From assembly GCA_963738345.1 (NCBI GenBank), contig CAVTWI010000002.1, positions 1,922,001-1,986,000 on the forward strand: DNA of 64,000 bases, in the 5' to 3' direction. Each line of letters begins with the position of its first letter. Position 1 is the stretch's first letter. The translations under genes were made by a program, and so were the position numbers. The notes under the pieces are model-generated. The model made no database searches. It saw only the letters and a program-made list of their open reading frames with translations, and was not told where the DNA came from. Source of the DNA: Bog-159 sp963738345. GTDB lineage: Bacteria > Acidobacteriota > Terriglobia > Bryobacterales > Bryobacteraceae. This document shows, piece by piece, positions 1-8,586 of this stretch.

Positions 1-29
1 CGATTCACCATCCGGGGCGGGAGGCTCAC

Positions 30-974
<945 letters not shown>

Positions 975-977
975 AGT

Positions 978-1403
978 TTATATCTCCCAGTTCGGAACGA
1001 ATCTGGCATTCCGTTCGGTCCATACGCGGCGGAGTTCGGCGAAGGTGGTATGGTCGAGCACGTCGGAAACGGCCAAGTCCACGCGATTCCACATTTCGGC
1101 GAAGGGCGATTCGCCTTTTCGCCGTGAACGGGAACGTCCAGGTTGGGGACCCTCGACAAAACGGAGCACCTCGCCGGCAGTCAGAGTCTCCGGAGTCCGG
1201 ACCAGCAGGTATCCGCCTTCGGCGCCGCGGCGCGATTCCACGAAGCCGCCTTGCTTCAGACCCGCCAGAATCAGCTCGAGGAACTTCTGCGGGATCTTCT
1301 GCCGCTTGGCAATTTCGGCGATTTTAACGGGGACCCCGGGCGGCTGGGAAGCCAGGTCGAATAAGGCTTGCAGCGCATATTCACCTTTCACGGAAATGTT
1401 CAT
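978..1403 (-). CDS. Rrf2 family transcriptional regulator (CymR-like)
   Basis: 141-residue Rrf2 winged-helix repressor. The N-terminal helix-turn-helix region (KGEYALQALFDLA, then IAEIAKRQKIPQKFLE and the wing SRRGAEGGYLL) is clear. The protein has no cysteine at all, so it cannot bind the [2Fe-2S] cluster used by IscR or NsrR; this fits the CymR branch, which senses sulfur status through CysK. It is directly upstream of cysK. A good promoter sits in front of it, and the transcribed leader carries a motif that recurs upstream of the sulfate transporter operon. Cysteine/sulfur control is inferred from context. Confidence 0.9.
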   Translation of the reverse strand: MNISVKGEYALQALFDLASQPPGVPVKIAEIAKRQKIPQKFLELILAGLKQGGFVESRRGAEGGYLLVRTPETLTAGEVLRFVEGPQPGRSRSRRKGESPFAEMWNRVDLAVSDVLDHTTFAELRRVWTERNARFVPNWEI

Positions 1404-1415
1404 TGCGGCTTATGG

Positions 1416-1433
1416 CGAGTAATCCCCTCTATT
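1416..1433 (-). promoter_or_regulatory. candidate Rrf2 operator (shared motif, copy 1)
   Basis: Minus-strand AATAGAGGGGATTACTCG lies just downstream of the -10 box of the Rrf2-cysK promoter. It closely matches AATACAGGGGAATTATCG at 8523-8540 upstream of the sulfate transporter operon; CTAGT also precedes both copies at slightly different spacing. Position suggests autoregulation. The match is seen directly; operator function is inferred. Confidence 0.4.
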
Positions 1434-1440
1434 CTACTAG

Positions 1441-1469
1441 AGATTAAGGAAGTTCGGAATTCAGGTCAA
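1441..1469 (-). promoter_or_regulatory. sigma70-type promoter of the Rrf2-cysK operon
   Basis: On the minus strand TTGACC (1469-1464) is followed after exactly 17 bp by TAATCT (1446-1441), about 40 bp before the Rrf2 start codon. Seen in sequence; activity inferred. Confidence 0.65.
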
Positions 1470-1470
1470 G

Positions 1471-3030
1471 CTATTTATCGAACGTGATGGTCGACTCGCC
1501 GGAATACTTGTGGTAGTTGCGGAAATCGATGGCGTTACGGCTGCATGTCCCGCTATCGCGCTGGCATCCGAGCGACTCAGCGTGTACCGGCACCAGAAAC
1601 TGCTGTTCGCCGCCGAACCTGACGAATTCGTAGTCGGTAGCCATTTCCACTTTATCGGTCGGGAAGGCGTCGGGTATATGGGTAGCTTGCATTTCGATAC
1701 GGAGCACGCGGCTGGTTTCCTTATCGATCCAAACGGAACCGCGGTAGGGCGGTGTAACTAATTGGGATGCCACCATAATGCGCCAATGGGAATGCTCGCG
1801 TTCGACGGTGTAGTCATAAACGTAAGAGGTGCGGCCGCCCAGTCGGGATTCTTTGCGATATTCGAAATCGGCGGCAGTGGCGGGAGAGAATACGTCGGCC
1901 AGGACGCTACCGAATTCGCCTGTCGACCACGACCCGGCGAGATCCTCGATTTTCTTTTTGGTGGGCTTTCCGTTGATCTCCAGATTGCGATAGCTCTCCT
2001 GACCCTTGTCATAAACCAGCGCCATGGAAATGACGTCGTAGGGGTTCCAATTCTTGGAACCGGACTCGCTTTGATAACGGGTCATGACTTCCTGGCAAAC
2101 ATAATTTGGGAGGGATTCCAAAAATGTACCGGCAGCCGCCCGAGCTTTCTCCATGACTACTTCTTCCGGTCGTTGGGGTCCGCGGACAGGTGGCTCACGC
2201 TCGATTGGCGGTTCGCGATCAGTGGCGGGTGGTTCGTTTCGGGCGGAAAGATCCGGTGCGGGGGCCGACGCAGGTGCTGGTTCAACTTCCTTACGACCGG
2301 CTTTCCCGCCATGCTTCAAAACGGGTGGACCCTGGTCGTCAGCATCGATCTGCACGGCTTTTACTTCTTCGTGAATGGGGGTCTTCAGATCGGCAGGGCT
2401 GGGGTCATCCTGAGGAGCGGTCGGCGTCGATGCCTGGTTGGCTGGCTTTGGGGCGGACTGAGTTTGAGCATTATCCTGGGTGGCTGGTTGGTCGGCGCTG
2501 TCTTTGTCGCTGTCTTTGTCGCTGTCGCTATCTTTGTCTTTCGTTTCTTTTGGATGAGAACCCTTGGCCAGGGAGACGTCTACCGGTTCGGCGGCATGAC
2601 TACGATCCTTGGCGGTGCCGTCCTGTTGCCACATGACGTTTACCGCGGTCAAGAAGCCTTCTTCGTCTTCGGACGCTTCGACTTCAATGTAATCGCCGGG
2701 TCTGAGGTCGGCCGGCTTAATGGGATTACCTAACTTCAGAAAATGCGTGGTGTCGGTGCGCTTAAAGTTGAGAATTCGGTGGTCATCGGCCTCGACAACG
2801 ACCTGTTTGTTCTGCATCCGGCGCAACATGCCTGAGGTGCTTTGCAGTTGCACTTGCTCTTCCTTCTTCTTGCCCCTGCGAGGAACGGGTATGCCCAAAC
2901 CGCCGGTCCCCGGTGGCTGGCCGTTGGGATACTGTCCGTATTGCGCCGCCAGCGGGATATCCGTGAACAGCATGATCGGAAGTAAAAAGACCAAACAAAG
3001 CCAATTTAGACGGAAGTGCGACATATGCAT
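1471..3030 (-). CDS. secreted protein with low-complexity linker, unknown function
   Basis: 519 residues from the ATG at 3030, chosen because a signal peptide (hydrophobic stretch LNWLCLVFLLPIML, cleavage after LAAQ) starts there; the longer reading from 3327 would run antiparallel-free through the end of the TIR gene and has no such signal. A short domain around residues 60-130 (KQVVVEADDHRILNFKR) is followed by a charged repeat linker (KDKDSDSDKDSDKDS) and a proline-rich stretch. The last ~200 residues form a globular domain with LESLPNYVCQEVMTRY and a late segment on conversion-like residues (WIDKETSRVLRIEMQ) as seen in outer-membrane LolA/LolB-like beta proteins common in acidobacteria. 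It follows the TIR gene by 47 bp on the same strand. No function is assigned. Confidence 0.8.
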   Translation of the reverse strand: MHMSHFRLNWLCLVFLLPIMLFTDIPLAAQYGQYPNGQPPGTGGLGIPVPRRGKKKEEQVQLQSTSGMLRRMQNKQVVVEADDHRILNFKRTDTTHFLKLGNPIKPADLRPGDYIEVEASEDEEGFLTAVNVMWQQDGTAKDRSHAAEPVDVSLAKGSHPKETKDKDSDSDKDSDKDSADQPATQDNAQTQSAPKPANQASTPTAPQDDPSPADLKTPIHEEVKAVQIDADDQGPPVLKHGGKAGRKEVEPAPASAPAPDLSARNEPPATDREPPIEREPPVRGPQRPEEVVMEKARAAAGTFLESLPNYVCQEVMTRYQSESGSKNWNPYDVISMALVYDKGQESYRNLEINGKPTKKKIEDLAGSWSTGEFGSVLADVFSPATAADFEYRKESRLGGRTSYVYDYTVEREHSHWRIMVASQLVTPPYRGSVWIDKETSRVLRIEMQATHIPDAFPTDKVEMATDYEFVRFGGEQQFLVPVHAESLGCQRDSGTCSRNAIDFRNYHKYSGESTITFDK

Positions 3031-3077
3031 GGGGATAGCTGGACGATGGACGTGTCGCGCGGCCCTGCGGTTACCGG

Positions 3078-3761
3078 TTAAGCGGCGGCGTACCTGCTCA
3101 ATTGGCGGCGCATTGCCACAACGATACGGCGGAAGCCGCGCTCCCAATCCGGAAAGAGGTCGATGTACTGTGTTTCCCGCTGGATACGCTGTGGAACAGG
3201 GCATGCGTCCAGGCGCACTGGAATCAGGAAGACTTGGTCGAGCGGAATACGCTGGGTGCAGTCGAGCGCATAACGAATCTCGGCCTGAAACCCCCCTTTT
3301 TTCTTCACAGACCACTGCGAGAAGCACGCCAGGAAGAAGTCCGAAGTAGCAATCGCCTCGTCAATGGAACGCGGCCAGTTCTGGCCCGGGAGAAGCTTGC
3401 GGCGATCAAGCCAGGGGTCGAAGCCGCAGGCTTCCAAGCTTTCGAAAAGTCTTTCGGCGCTGACGGCATCCTCTTGGACATACGCAATGAAAACCTTTGG
3501 CCGGTTACGGGCTCGAAAGTGGAAGCCGCCGCCGGGATCTGGGACAAAGGTACCTAAGCCATCGATTTCTACTGAAGTGCCTTCGTTTAGGCACTGCTTC
3601 AGCAGGCGGGCAACTTGAGCGATGGATTGGCGGTTATTGTTTCTTCTTGGCACCGGGCTTCTCCTTTCTGGCGACAGGAGCGATCTTGGCACCGCTTCGC
3701 TGAAACTGATACACTCCTTCGTGACCTGGAATGAACTGTCCCAGGCCGGGAAGTTGAGCAT
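3078..3761 (-). CDS. TIR domain protein with N-terminal HU-like half domain
   Basis: TIR domain from about residue 88 (PKVFIAYVQEDAVSAERLF, then FDPWLDRRKLLPG) to the end; the glutamate in GGFQAEIRYAL sits where catalytic NADase TIR domains keep their glutamate. Residues about 43-86 (IAQVARLLKQCLNEG, EIDGLGTF) resemble the second helix and first strands of HU proteins, a shape also seen in the gene just upstream. The only in-frame ATG (3761) lies inside that upstream gene, 128 bp before its stop, with a weak AAAGGTAAG ribosome site, so the first ~40 residues are doubtful. A non-ATG start near 3640, or a one-base indel fusing both genes, is equally possible. Effector or signalling NADase is a family-level inference. 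Confidence 0.75.
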   Translation of the reverse strand: MLNFPAWDSSFQVTKECISFSEAVPRSLLSPERRSPVPRRNNNRQSIAQVARLLKQCLNEGTSVEIDGLGTFVPDPGGGFHFRARNRPKVFIAYVQEDAVSAERLFESLEACGFDPWLDRRKLLPGQNWPRSIDEAIATSDFFLACFSQWSVKKKGGFQAEIRYALDCTQRIPLDQVFLIPVRLDACPVPQRIQRETQYIDLFPDWERGFRRIVVAMRRQLSRYAAA

Positions 3762-3882
3762 TCTTACCTTTGCGCAGTTTAGACAGGATCTGGTTGACGA
3801 CGCGATCCAACTGATCGGCGGCCTCAGCGTTAGATACTCCTGACTGGCGAGCCAGGCGTTTGGCGATTTCCGGTTTCCTCAT
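3634..3882 (-). CDS. HU/IHF-like DNA-binding protein (short)
   Basis: 82 residues, slightly shorter than HU (about 90). The N-terminal half has the HU pattern: KPEIAKRLARQSGVSNAEA, a long helix VVNQILSKLRKGK, then LPGLGQFIPG in place of the HU LPGFGTF strand. The DNA-wrapping arm is reduced to a short YQFQRSG segment and the protein ends in a lysine-rich tail (KPGAKKKQ). It lies upstream of and overlaps the TIR gene, which is in the +1 frame relative to it. The family assignment rests on motif resemblance; the missing arm means normal HU-type bending is uncertain. Confidence 0.7.
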   Translation of the reverse strand: MRKPEIAKRLARQSGVSNAEAADQLDRVVNQILSKLRKGKNAQLPGLGQFIPGHEGVYQFQRSGAKIAPVARKEKPGAKKKQ

Positions 3883-4059
3883 TCCAACTTCATGCTAGCA
3901 ACGGGGTCGCTCGATACAGAGTCCAAAACCTGCGATTGAAGCCGGTAGCTTATTGAAAGGCCAAAGCTTACGAAATAGCTGCCGGCGTGTGACTCACGTC
4001 TTCAAACATTTCTTGAGAATTGTCGGCACCTTGGGCCACATCTACCTTCTAGCCGCCAG

Positions 4060-5298
4060 ATGCATACTGACGAGGGCCCCTGGGATTCCCCCATCCGAAG
4101 TATCGGGATTGCCGCCGTGATCCCGGCGATGTTGCTCTTGCTCTACTGGCCCATTCGCTTGGCGTGGGCCGATTATCTCTCCCGCCAGAACAGCGTCGAG
4201 GCGCTGGAGCGGGCCACGCGGCAAAGCCCGGGCGACGCGGACTTGCACCTCAGACTGGCTGATGCCGAGCAAGCGGCGGGGCGCGATCCGATTCCGGCAC
4301 TAACGGCCGCTTCCACCCTAGACCCCGGAAATGCCAGTGCCTGGGTCCGCCTGGGTCTGGCGGCAGAGATGGGAGGCGATTTTCACACGGCTGAAGCCAT
4401 GCTGCTGAAAGCCGCCCAGGTTAACCATCAATTTGCGCCTCGTTGGGAACTCGCTAATTACTATTTCCGACGGAGCGATCAGGCCGGGTTTTGGCCGTCG
4501 GTGAGAGCCTCTTTGCAGATGGGATATGGCGATCTCAGTCCGGTCTTTCAACTTTGCTGGCACATGAGTTCGCCGGCGCCGGTAATTCTCAGTCGGGCCG
4601 TTCCTAACCGTCGCGAGGTATTGAACGCGTATACTCAGTTTCTATTGAACACGGGACGCATGGCAGATTCCGAGCCAGTAGCGGCGAGATTAGCAGCGAT
4701 TGCGGCCGCCGAGGATGAGCCAATCCTAGTATCGTGGTGCAACGGCCAACTCGACATAGGTGAAGCGACTGCGGCGATGAGTGTCTGGAATAGTCTCTGC
4801 ACGCGCCATTTGATTCCGTTCACGCCGTTAGACACTGCCGGGGACACCATCACTGACGGCCACTTATTAACAGCCTTCCCGGGTGGTGGCTTCGGGTGGC
4901 GAGTGCCGATATCGCCAGGAGTTACCGTGGGCCGGAATCCGTCGCCACAGTACCTGTGGATCGCGCTCAGTGGCGATCAGCCGGAGAGCTGCACTCCGCT
5001 TCTGCAGTTCGTACCGCTGGTTCCTCGCGCGGGCTACACGCTGCGGTTCGAATACAATACCTCGGAACTCCCGCCAGCCAGCGGACTGCGATGGTCCGTA
5101 TTCGACGCGAAAACAGGCATTGATCTAGCCACCGACTCGCCCTATCTCTCCAGCGTGGACTGGAAGAAGGACGCTCTGCATTTCAAGGCGCCCATCGGAG
5201 GCTTGGTGCGGCTGACCCTGATTTGCCAGCGGGTGCCGGGATCTACCCGCATCGAAGGGTCGGTGGCATTGCGACGCGTTTGGCTGGAGCGTTCATGA
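4060..5298 (+). CDS. membrane-anchored TPR protein
   Basis: 412 residues. A single membrane segment near residues 17-36 (IAAVIPAMLLLLYWPI) is followed by tetratricopeptide-like repeats (ALERATRQSPGDADLHLRLADAEQ; STLDPGNASAWVRLG; GDFHTAEAMLLKAAQ) up to about residue 240, and then a beta-rich C-terminal region of unknown fold. It overlaps the next gene by ATGA, so the two are translationally coupled. Co-occurrence with an O-antigen-ligase-like protein suggests a role in surface polysaccharide or glycan assembly. Start is the first ATG before the membrane segment; no strong ribosome site is visible. Confidence 0.75.
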   Translation: MHTDEGPWDSPIRSIGIAAVIPAMLLLLYWPIRLAWADYLSRQNSVEALERATRQSPGDADLHLRLADAEQAAGRDPIPALTAASTLDPGNASAWVRLGLAAEMGGDFHTAEAMLLKAAQVNHQFAPRWELANYYFRRSDQAGFWPSVRASLQMGYGDLSPVFQLCWHMSSPAPVILSRAVPNRREVLNAYTQFLLNTGRMADSEPVAARLAAIAAAEDEPILVSWCNGQLDIGEATAAMSVWNSLCTRHLIPFTPLDTAGDTITDGHLLTAFPGGGFGWRVPISPGVTVGRNPSPQYLWIALSGDQPESCTPLLQFVPLVPRAGYTLRFEYNTSELPPASGLRWSVFDAKTGIDLATDSPYLSSVDWKKDALHFKAPIGGLVRLTLICQRVPGSTRIEGSVALRRVWLERS

Positions 5299-6608
5299 CG
5301 CGCCAAGGGGCGGCGCTGGCGATGCTCCTGAGCTTTGCGATTCTCACGCTTTGGGTCGAGTCGCGATGGGCTTGGAGCTTGGTCCAGGTAGCGGTATTTA
5401 TTGCAGTCGCCGTTTGGGCAACGGAGCAGTTGCGCCGACCCAGTGCGATACGGGGCCGAATTTGGCTTGCACCCCTATGTGCGGCGCCTTTATGGGGATT
5501 GGTCCAGTTGGCTGCGAACCGAACTGTTTACCGCTGGGGGACGTGGAACGCCACGCTGAATTGGGTGACTTGGCTGGCTTTCTTTTTCCTGGCGCTCCAG
5601 CTTTTTCAGCATTCCAGAGCCCGCCATGTGTTTCTGGATTTCGCATTGTACTTTGGCTTTGGCTTGAGCGTGCTCTCAACTCTCCAAGTGTTCACGTCGG
5701 CGGGCAAATATTTTTGGCTGTTCAACAGCGGCTACCAGGATTACGTGATGGGACCGTTCGCCAACCGGAACCATTACGCAGCATTTATGGAAACTATCCT
5801 CCCCATAGCGCTGTGGCAGGCGGTGCGGGGGCGACGGGTAGTGCTGGCCCACTGTGCGATGGGCGCGGCCATCGTGGCATCCGTCGTGGCATCCGCATCG
5901 AGGGCTGGATCTATTCTGGTTTGCTCCGAGGTGGCAGTAGTACTGCTGGCGGCTTGGTTGCAGGGCCTCGCGCCAGGACGGAGGGTTGCCCAGGCGTTGG
6001 GAGTGTTTAGTGCCCTGACCGTTTTGTTCATTGCGCTTGGCGGGTGGCAGGCGCTCAGCCAACGGCTGTGGGAACCCGATCCCCTGGCGGGGCGCCGCGA
6101 ATTCCTGATCTCGTCATTGGCGATGATCCAAGATCGCCCCGCCATGGGAGTGGGATTGGGCGACTGGTCCCGGGCCTATCCCCATTACGCAATATTCGAT
6201 GACGGCACCTTCGCCAATCAGGCGCACAACGACTGGCTACAGTGGGCTGTGGAAGGTGGGTGGCCGTTTTTTGCGCTTCTATTTTCGCTGGCTCTCATGG
6301 CTCTTCCATCGGCATTTCGTTCGGTTTGGGGGATCGGTTTAATAGCGTTTTGGCTGCATTGCCTGGTCGAATATCCATTGCAACAACGGCCGGGACTGGC
6401 AGCTTGGTTCTTCGTTCTATTGGCTGTTTTGGCCGCTAGCAAACACGGGAAGTCTTCGCAGGGCCATAGGCGCTGGCATCGCGGCGAACAGTCGGAGGAG
6501 ACGCAGAAGCTATTGCGGCCGGCACTTGAATCGAGAAACAGGAACCCCGGCCGGGTTCACTCTCTACAGCAATGTCTCCACCCATCATCTGACAAAACCT
6601 TTTGCTGA
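5295..6608 (+). CDS. O-antigen ligase-like polytopic membrane protein
   Basis: 437 residues from the ATG overlapping the preceding stop codon (ATGA). About 10-11 membrane helices. The region GPFANRNHYAAFME matches the conserved NRNH(Y/F)A motif of Wzy/WaaL-type proteins, and the later AHNDWLQWAVEGG matches their conserved loop with HND..Q...E.G. These enzymes transfer or polymerise lipid-linked glycans at the periplasmic face of the inner membrane. The cytoplasmic C-terminal tail (about 60 residues, polar) overlaps the convergent histidine kinase gene by 173 bp; such an overlap is unusual and the tail could be the result of a lost stop codon. Substrate unknown. Confidence 0.85.
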   Translation: MTRQGAALAMLLSFAILTLWVESRWAWSLVQVAVFIAVAVWATEQLRRPSAIRGRIWLAPLCAAPLWGLVQLAANRTVYRWGTWNATLNWVTWLAFFFLALQLFQHSRARHVFLDFALYFGFGLSVLSTLQVFTSAGKYFWLFNSGYQDYVMGPFANRNHYAAFMETILPIALWQAVRGRRVVLAHCAMGAAIVASVVASASRAGSILVCSEVAVVLLAAWLQGLAPGRRVAQALGVFSALTVLFIALGGWQALSQRLWEPDPLAGRREFLISSLAMIQDRPAMGVGLGDWSRAYPHYAIFDDGTFANQAHNDWLQWAVEGGWPFFALLFSLALMALPSAFRSVWGIGLIAFWLHCLVEYPLQQRPGLAAWFFVLLAVLAASKHGKSSQGHRRWHRGEQSEETQKLLRPALESRNRNPGRVHSLQQCLHPSSDKTFC

Positions 6609-8385
6609 TAGTCAGGCCCAGGCCGGTACCGTTATGCCTCCGCGTAACCGAAGCATCCACTTGAGAGAACGGTTGAAACAGTTTGCCCAGATCTTCGGGG
6701 AGGATACCAATGCCTGTGTCCCTGACGCGCACTTCAATCAAATCGCCAGAGTCTTTATGCAAACGCCTCACCGTCACCGAGACCTGACCGTTCTGGGTAA
6801 ACTTGCACGCATTGATCACCAGGTTCAGAATGCTCTGACGCAGTTTCGAAAGGTCGGCAAAGGCGAACCGGGAATCGTCCGGGCAGTCGATGGATACCAA
6901 ATCGCCCTGCTGGCGCGCTAGTGGTTCAACCGCGTTGTACACGTCGTTCAGGATGGTAGCCAGATCCACGTTTTCAAGTTTGATGTCTACACGGCCAGCC
7001 TCTATTTTGGACAGGTCCAACACATCGTTAATAATACCGAGTAGGAGTTGTCCAGACCGTTCGATCTTTTCGAGATCGGCGAGGACTTCAGGCTGTTCGG
7101 GCCCAATGGTGTCTTCCCGCAGCAACTGGCTATAGCCGATGATGGCGTTTAACGGCGTACGCAATTCGTGGCTCATATTAGCCAAAAAGGCGCTCTTTGT
7201 GCGGTTGGCCTCCTCGGCCGCATCGCGGGCGCGCAGAGCGGCTTCGGTCCGGCGCCGTTCGCTAATATCGGACCGCAGGCCGCTGGCGTAGCACACCCCA
7301 GCCTTCATATAAGTTGCGACGGCTCGATCATGGACCCAGAGCCATTCGCCCGACGGCGCTCGGAGGCGAAACTCCACATCGTAGGTATGACGCCGGGTAA
7401 AGAGTAATTCAAAGGCACCAGTAACATTTGCTACGTCATCCGGATGGACGAGTTCGAAGAGAGCACACGCTCCGCGGTGACAAACTTCAGCGGCAGAAAG
7501 CCCGATAAGCTTTTCAATATTGGGACTGATAAACATTACGCCGCCGGCCGCGTCGGCAACCCAGACCACGTCAGGAATATGCGCGACCAAAGACCGGTAT
7601 TGTTCCTCGCTTTCCCTCAGGGCCTGCTTGGCCGCCCGGCTCGCAGTGATGTCCTCCACGTGCGTAATGAAGCGGGCGGGCGCACCTGTGTGGTCTTTGA
7701 CCACCGAAATATTGAGCCGAACCCATAGAATTTCACCGCTTTTGTGGATGTATCTCTTCTCGAATCCGACAGAATCCATGCCATCTCTCTTAAAATCCTT
7801 GACAACCTGTAGGGAGCGGTGCAGGTCCGCGGGATGCGTGAGCCTTTGCCACGCGCCCGCCAAGAGTTCCGATTCGGAGTACCCTAGCATCTTGCAAAGT
7901 GCTGTGTTCACCTGTAGGAATCGACCTTGCAGGTCGCTCAAGCACATGCCAAAAGGAGCGTGCTCAAAGGCAGTTCGAAATCGTTCTTCGCTTTGTCTAA
8001 GAGAGTCCGCCGCCCGTCGTCGTTCGCTAATATCCAACGCGACCACGAACGATGCTTTGCATCCGTTCCAGTCTATTAAGTGGCTGTGAACCTCGACGTC
8101 GATAATCCGCCCGTCACGCAGGCGATGCCTCCAGGGTCCCGATAGTTCTAAGGTTGGCCGGTCTTGCGCCAGATTTTCTATCAGGAGGGGCACGTCTTCG
8201 GGTGGGCGAATGTCGGTGATACGGAGGCGAAGAAACTCCTCGCGCGAATATCCGTAACGCGCGGCGGCAGACGTATTGACTTCGAGAAATGCCAGGGTTT
8301 CGCGGTCATAGACCCACATCGGAAGCGGATTCGATTCAAACAGCAGCCGGTATTCTTGTTCGGAATTCGGAGCGCGATAGTTCAC
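6436..8385 (-). CDS. soluble multi-PAS sensor histidine kinase
   Basis: 649 residues without membrane segments. Three PAS/PAC units occupy roughly residues 10-125, 130-250 and 255-380 (the third has the typical PAC ending SDISERRRTEAAL). The phosphoacceptor domain follows with FLANMSHELRTPLNAI, then an ATPase domain with the N box LNLVINACKFTQ, G1 DTGIGI and G2 GTGLGLTISKRF. No receiver domain is present, so a separate response regulator is needed; none is adjacent. Probable cytosolic redox, gas or ligand sensing; ligand unknown. The 3' end overlaps the convergent ligase-like gene. Confidence 0.92.
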   Translation of the reverse strand: MNYRAPNSEQEYRLLFESNPLPMWVYDRETLAFLEVNTSAAARYGYSREEFLRLRITDIRPPEDVPLLIENLAQDRPTLELSGPWRHRLRDGRIIDVEVHSHLIDWNGCKASFVVALDISERRRAADSLRQSEERFRTAFEHAPFGMCLSDLQGRFLQVNTALCKMLGYSESELLAGAWQRLTHPADLHRSLQVVKDFKRDGMDSVGFEKRYIHKSGEILWVRLNISVVKDHTGAPARFITHVEDITASRAAKQALRESEEQYRSLVAHIPDVVWVADAAGGVMFISPNIEKLIGLSAAEVCHRGACALFELVHPDDVANVTGAFELLFTRRHTYDVEFRLRAPSGEWLWVHDRAVATYMKAGVCYASGLRSDISERRRTEAALRARDAAEEANRTKSAFLANMSHELRTPLNAIIGYSQLLREDTIGPEQPEVLADLEKIERSGQLLLGIINDVLDLSKIEAGRVDIKLENVDLATILNDVYNAVEPLARQQGDLVSIDCPDDSRFAFADLSKLRQSILNLVINACKFTQNGQVSVTVRRLHKDSGDLIEVRVRDTGIGILPEDLGKLFQPFSQVDASVTRRHNGTGLGLTISKRFCQMMGGDIAVESEPGRGSCFSIQVPAAIASASPPTVRRDASAYGPAKTSRVC

Positions 8386-8522
8386 TTAGGGCCTTGGTGA
8401 CTTTAAGCGACTGGGCAAGGCGGTGCCAAGTCCCCAAGAACTTCATCGGCCGAAGTTAAGAATCCCCTTACTCGAATCTTAGACTTGTCATGGGTACCTT
8501 TGGTACTAGCAACTAGTCTATC

Positions 8523-8540
8523 AATACAGGGGAATTATCG
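8523..8540 (+). promoter_or_regulatory. candidate Rrf2 operator (shared motif, copy 2)
   Basis: AATACAGGGGAATTATCG, immediately upstream of the -35 hexamer of the sulfate transporter operon, matches the element in the Rrf2-cysK leader (1433-1416). An upstream position would suit activation or a looped repression complex. Function inferred. Confidence 0.4.
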
Positions 8541-8541
8541 C

Positions 8542-8570
8542 TTGACATACCCTCTCAGTTGAGCAATTCT
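8542..8570 (+). promoter_or_regulatory. promoter of the sulfate transporter operon
   Basis: A perfect -35 box TTGACA at 8542-8547 with AATTCT at 17 bp spacing (8565-8570). The -10 is weak, consistent with an activated promoter. No clear ribosome site precedes the ATG at 8587, so the leader is very short. Confidence 0.5.
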
Positions 8571-8586
8571 ATCTAGTATCCGCAAA

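Noticed and set aside
1762..2733. 323-codon open frame opposite the secreted linker protein
   Set aside because: Aromatic/glycine-rich shadow produced by the repeat-rich gene on the other strand.
3031..3327. Extension of the 519-residue secreted protein upstream to an ATG at 3327
   Set aside because: The extension overlaps the TIR gene in another frame and has no family or signal features; the ATG at 3030 begins a good signal peptide.
5223..5294. Upstream start for the ligase-like gene at 5223
   Set aside because: It would overlap the TPR gene by 76 bases; the ATGA junction at 5295 places the first membrane helix at the N-terminus.
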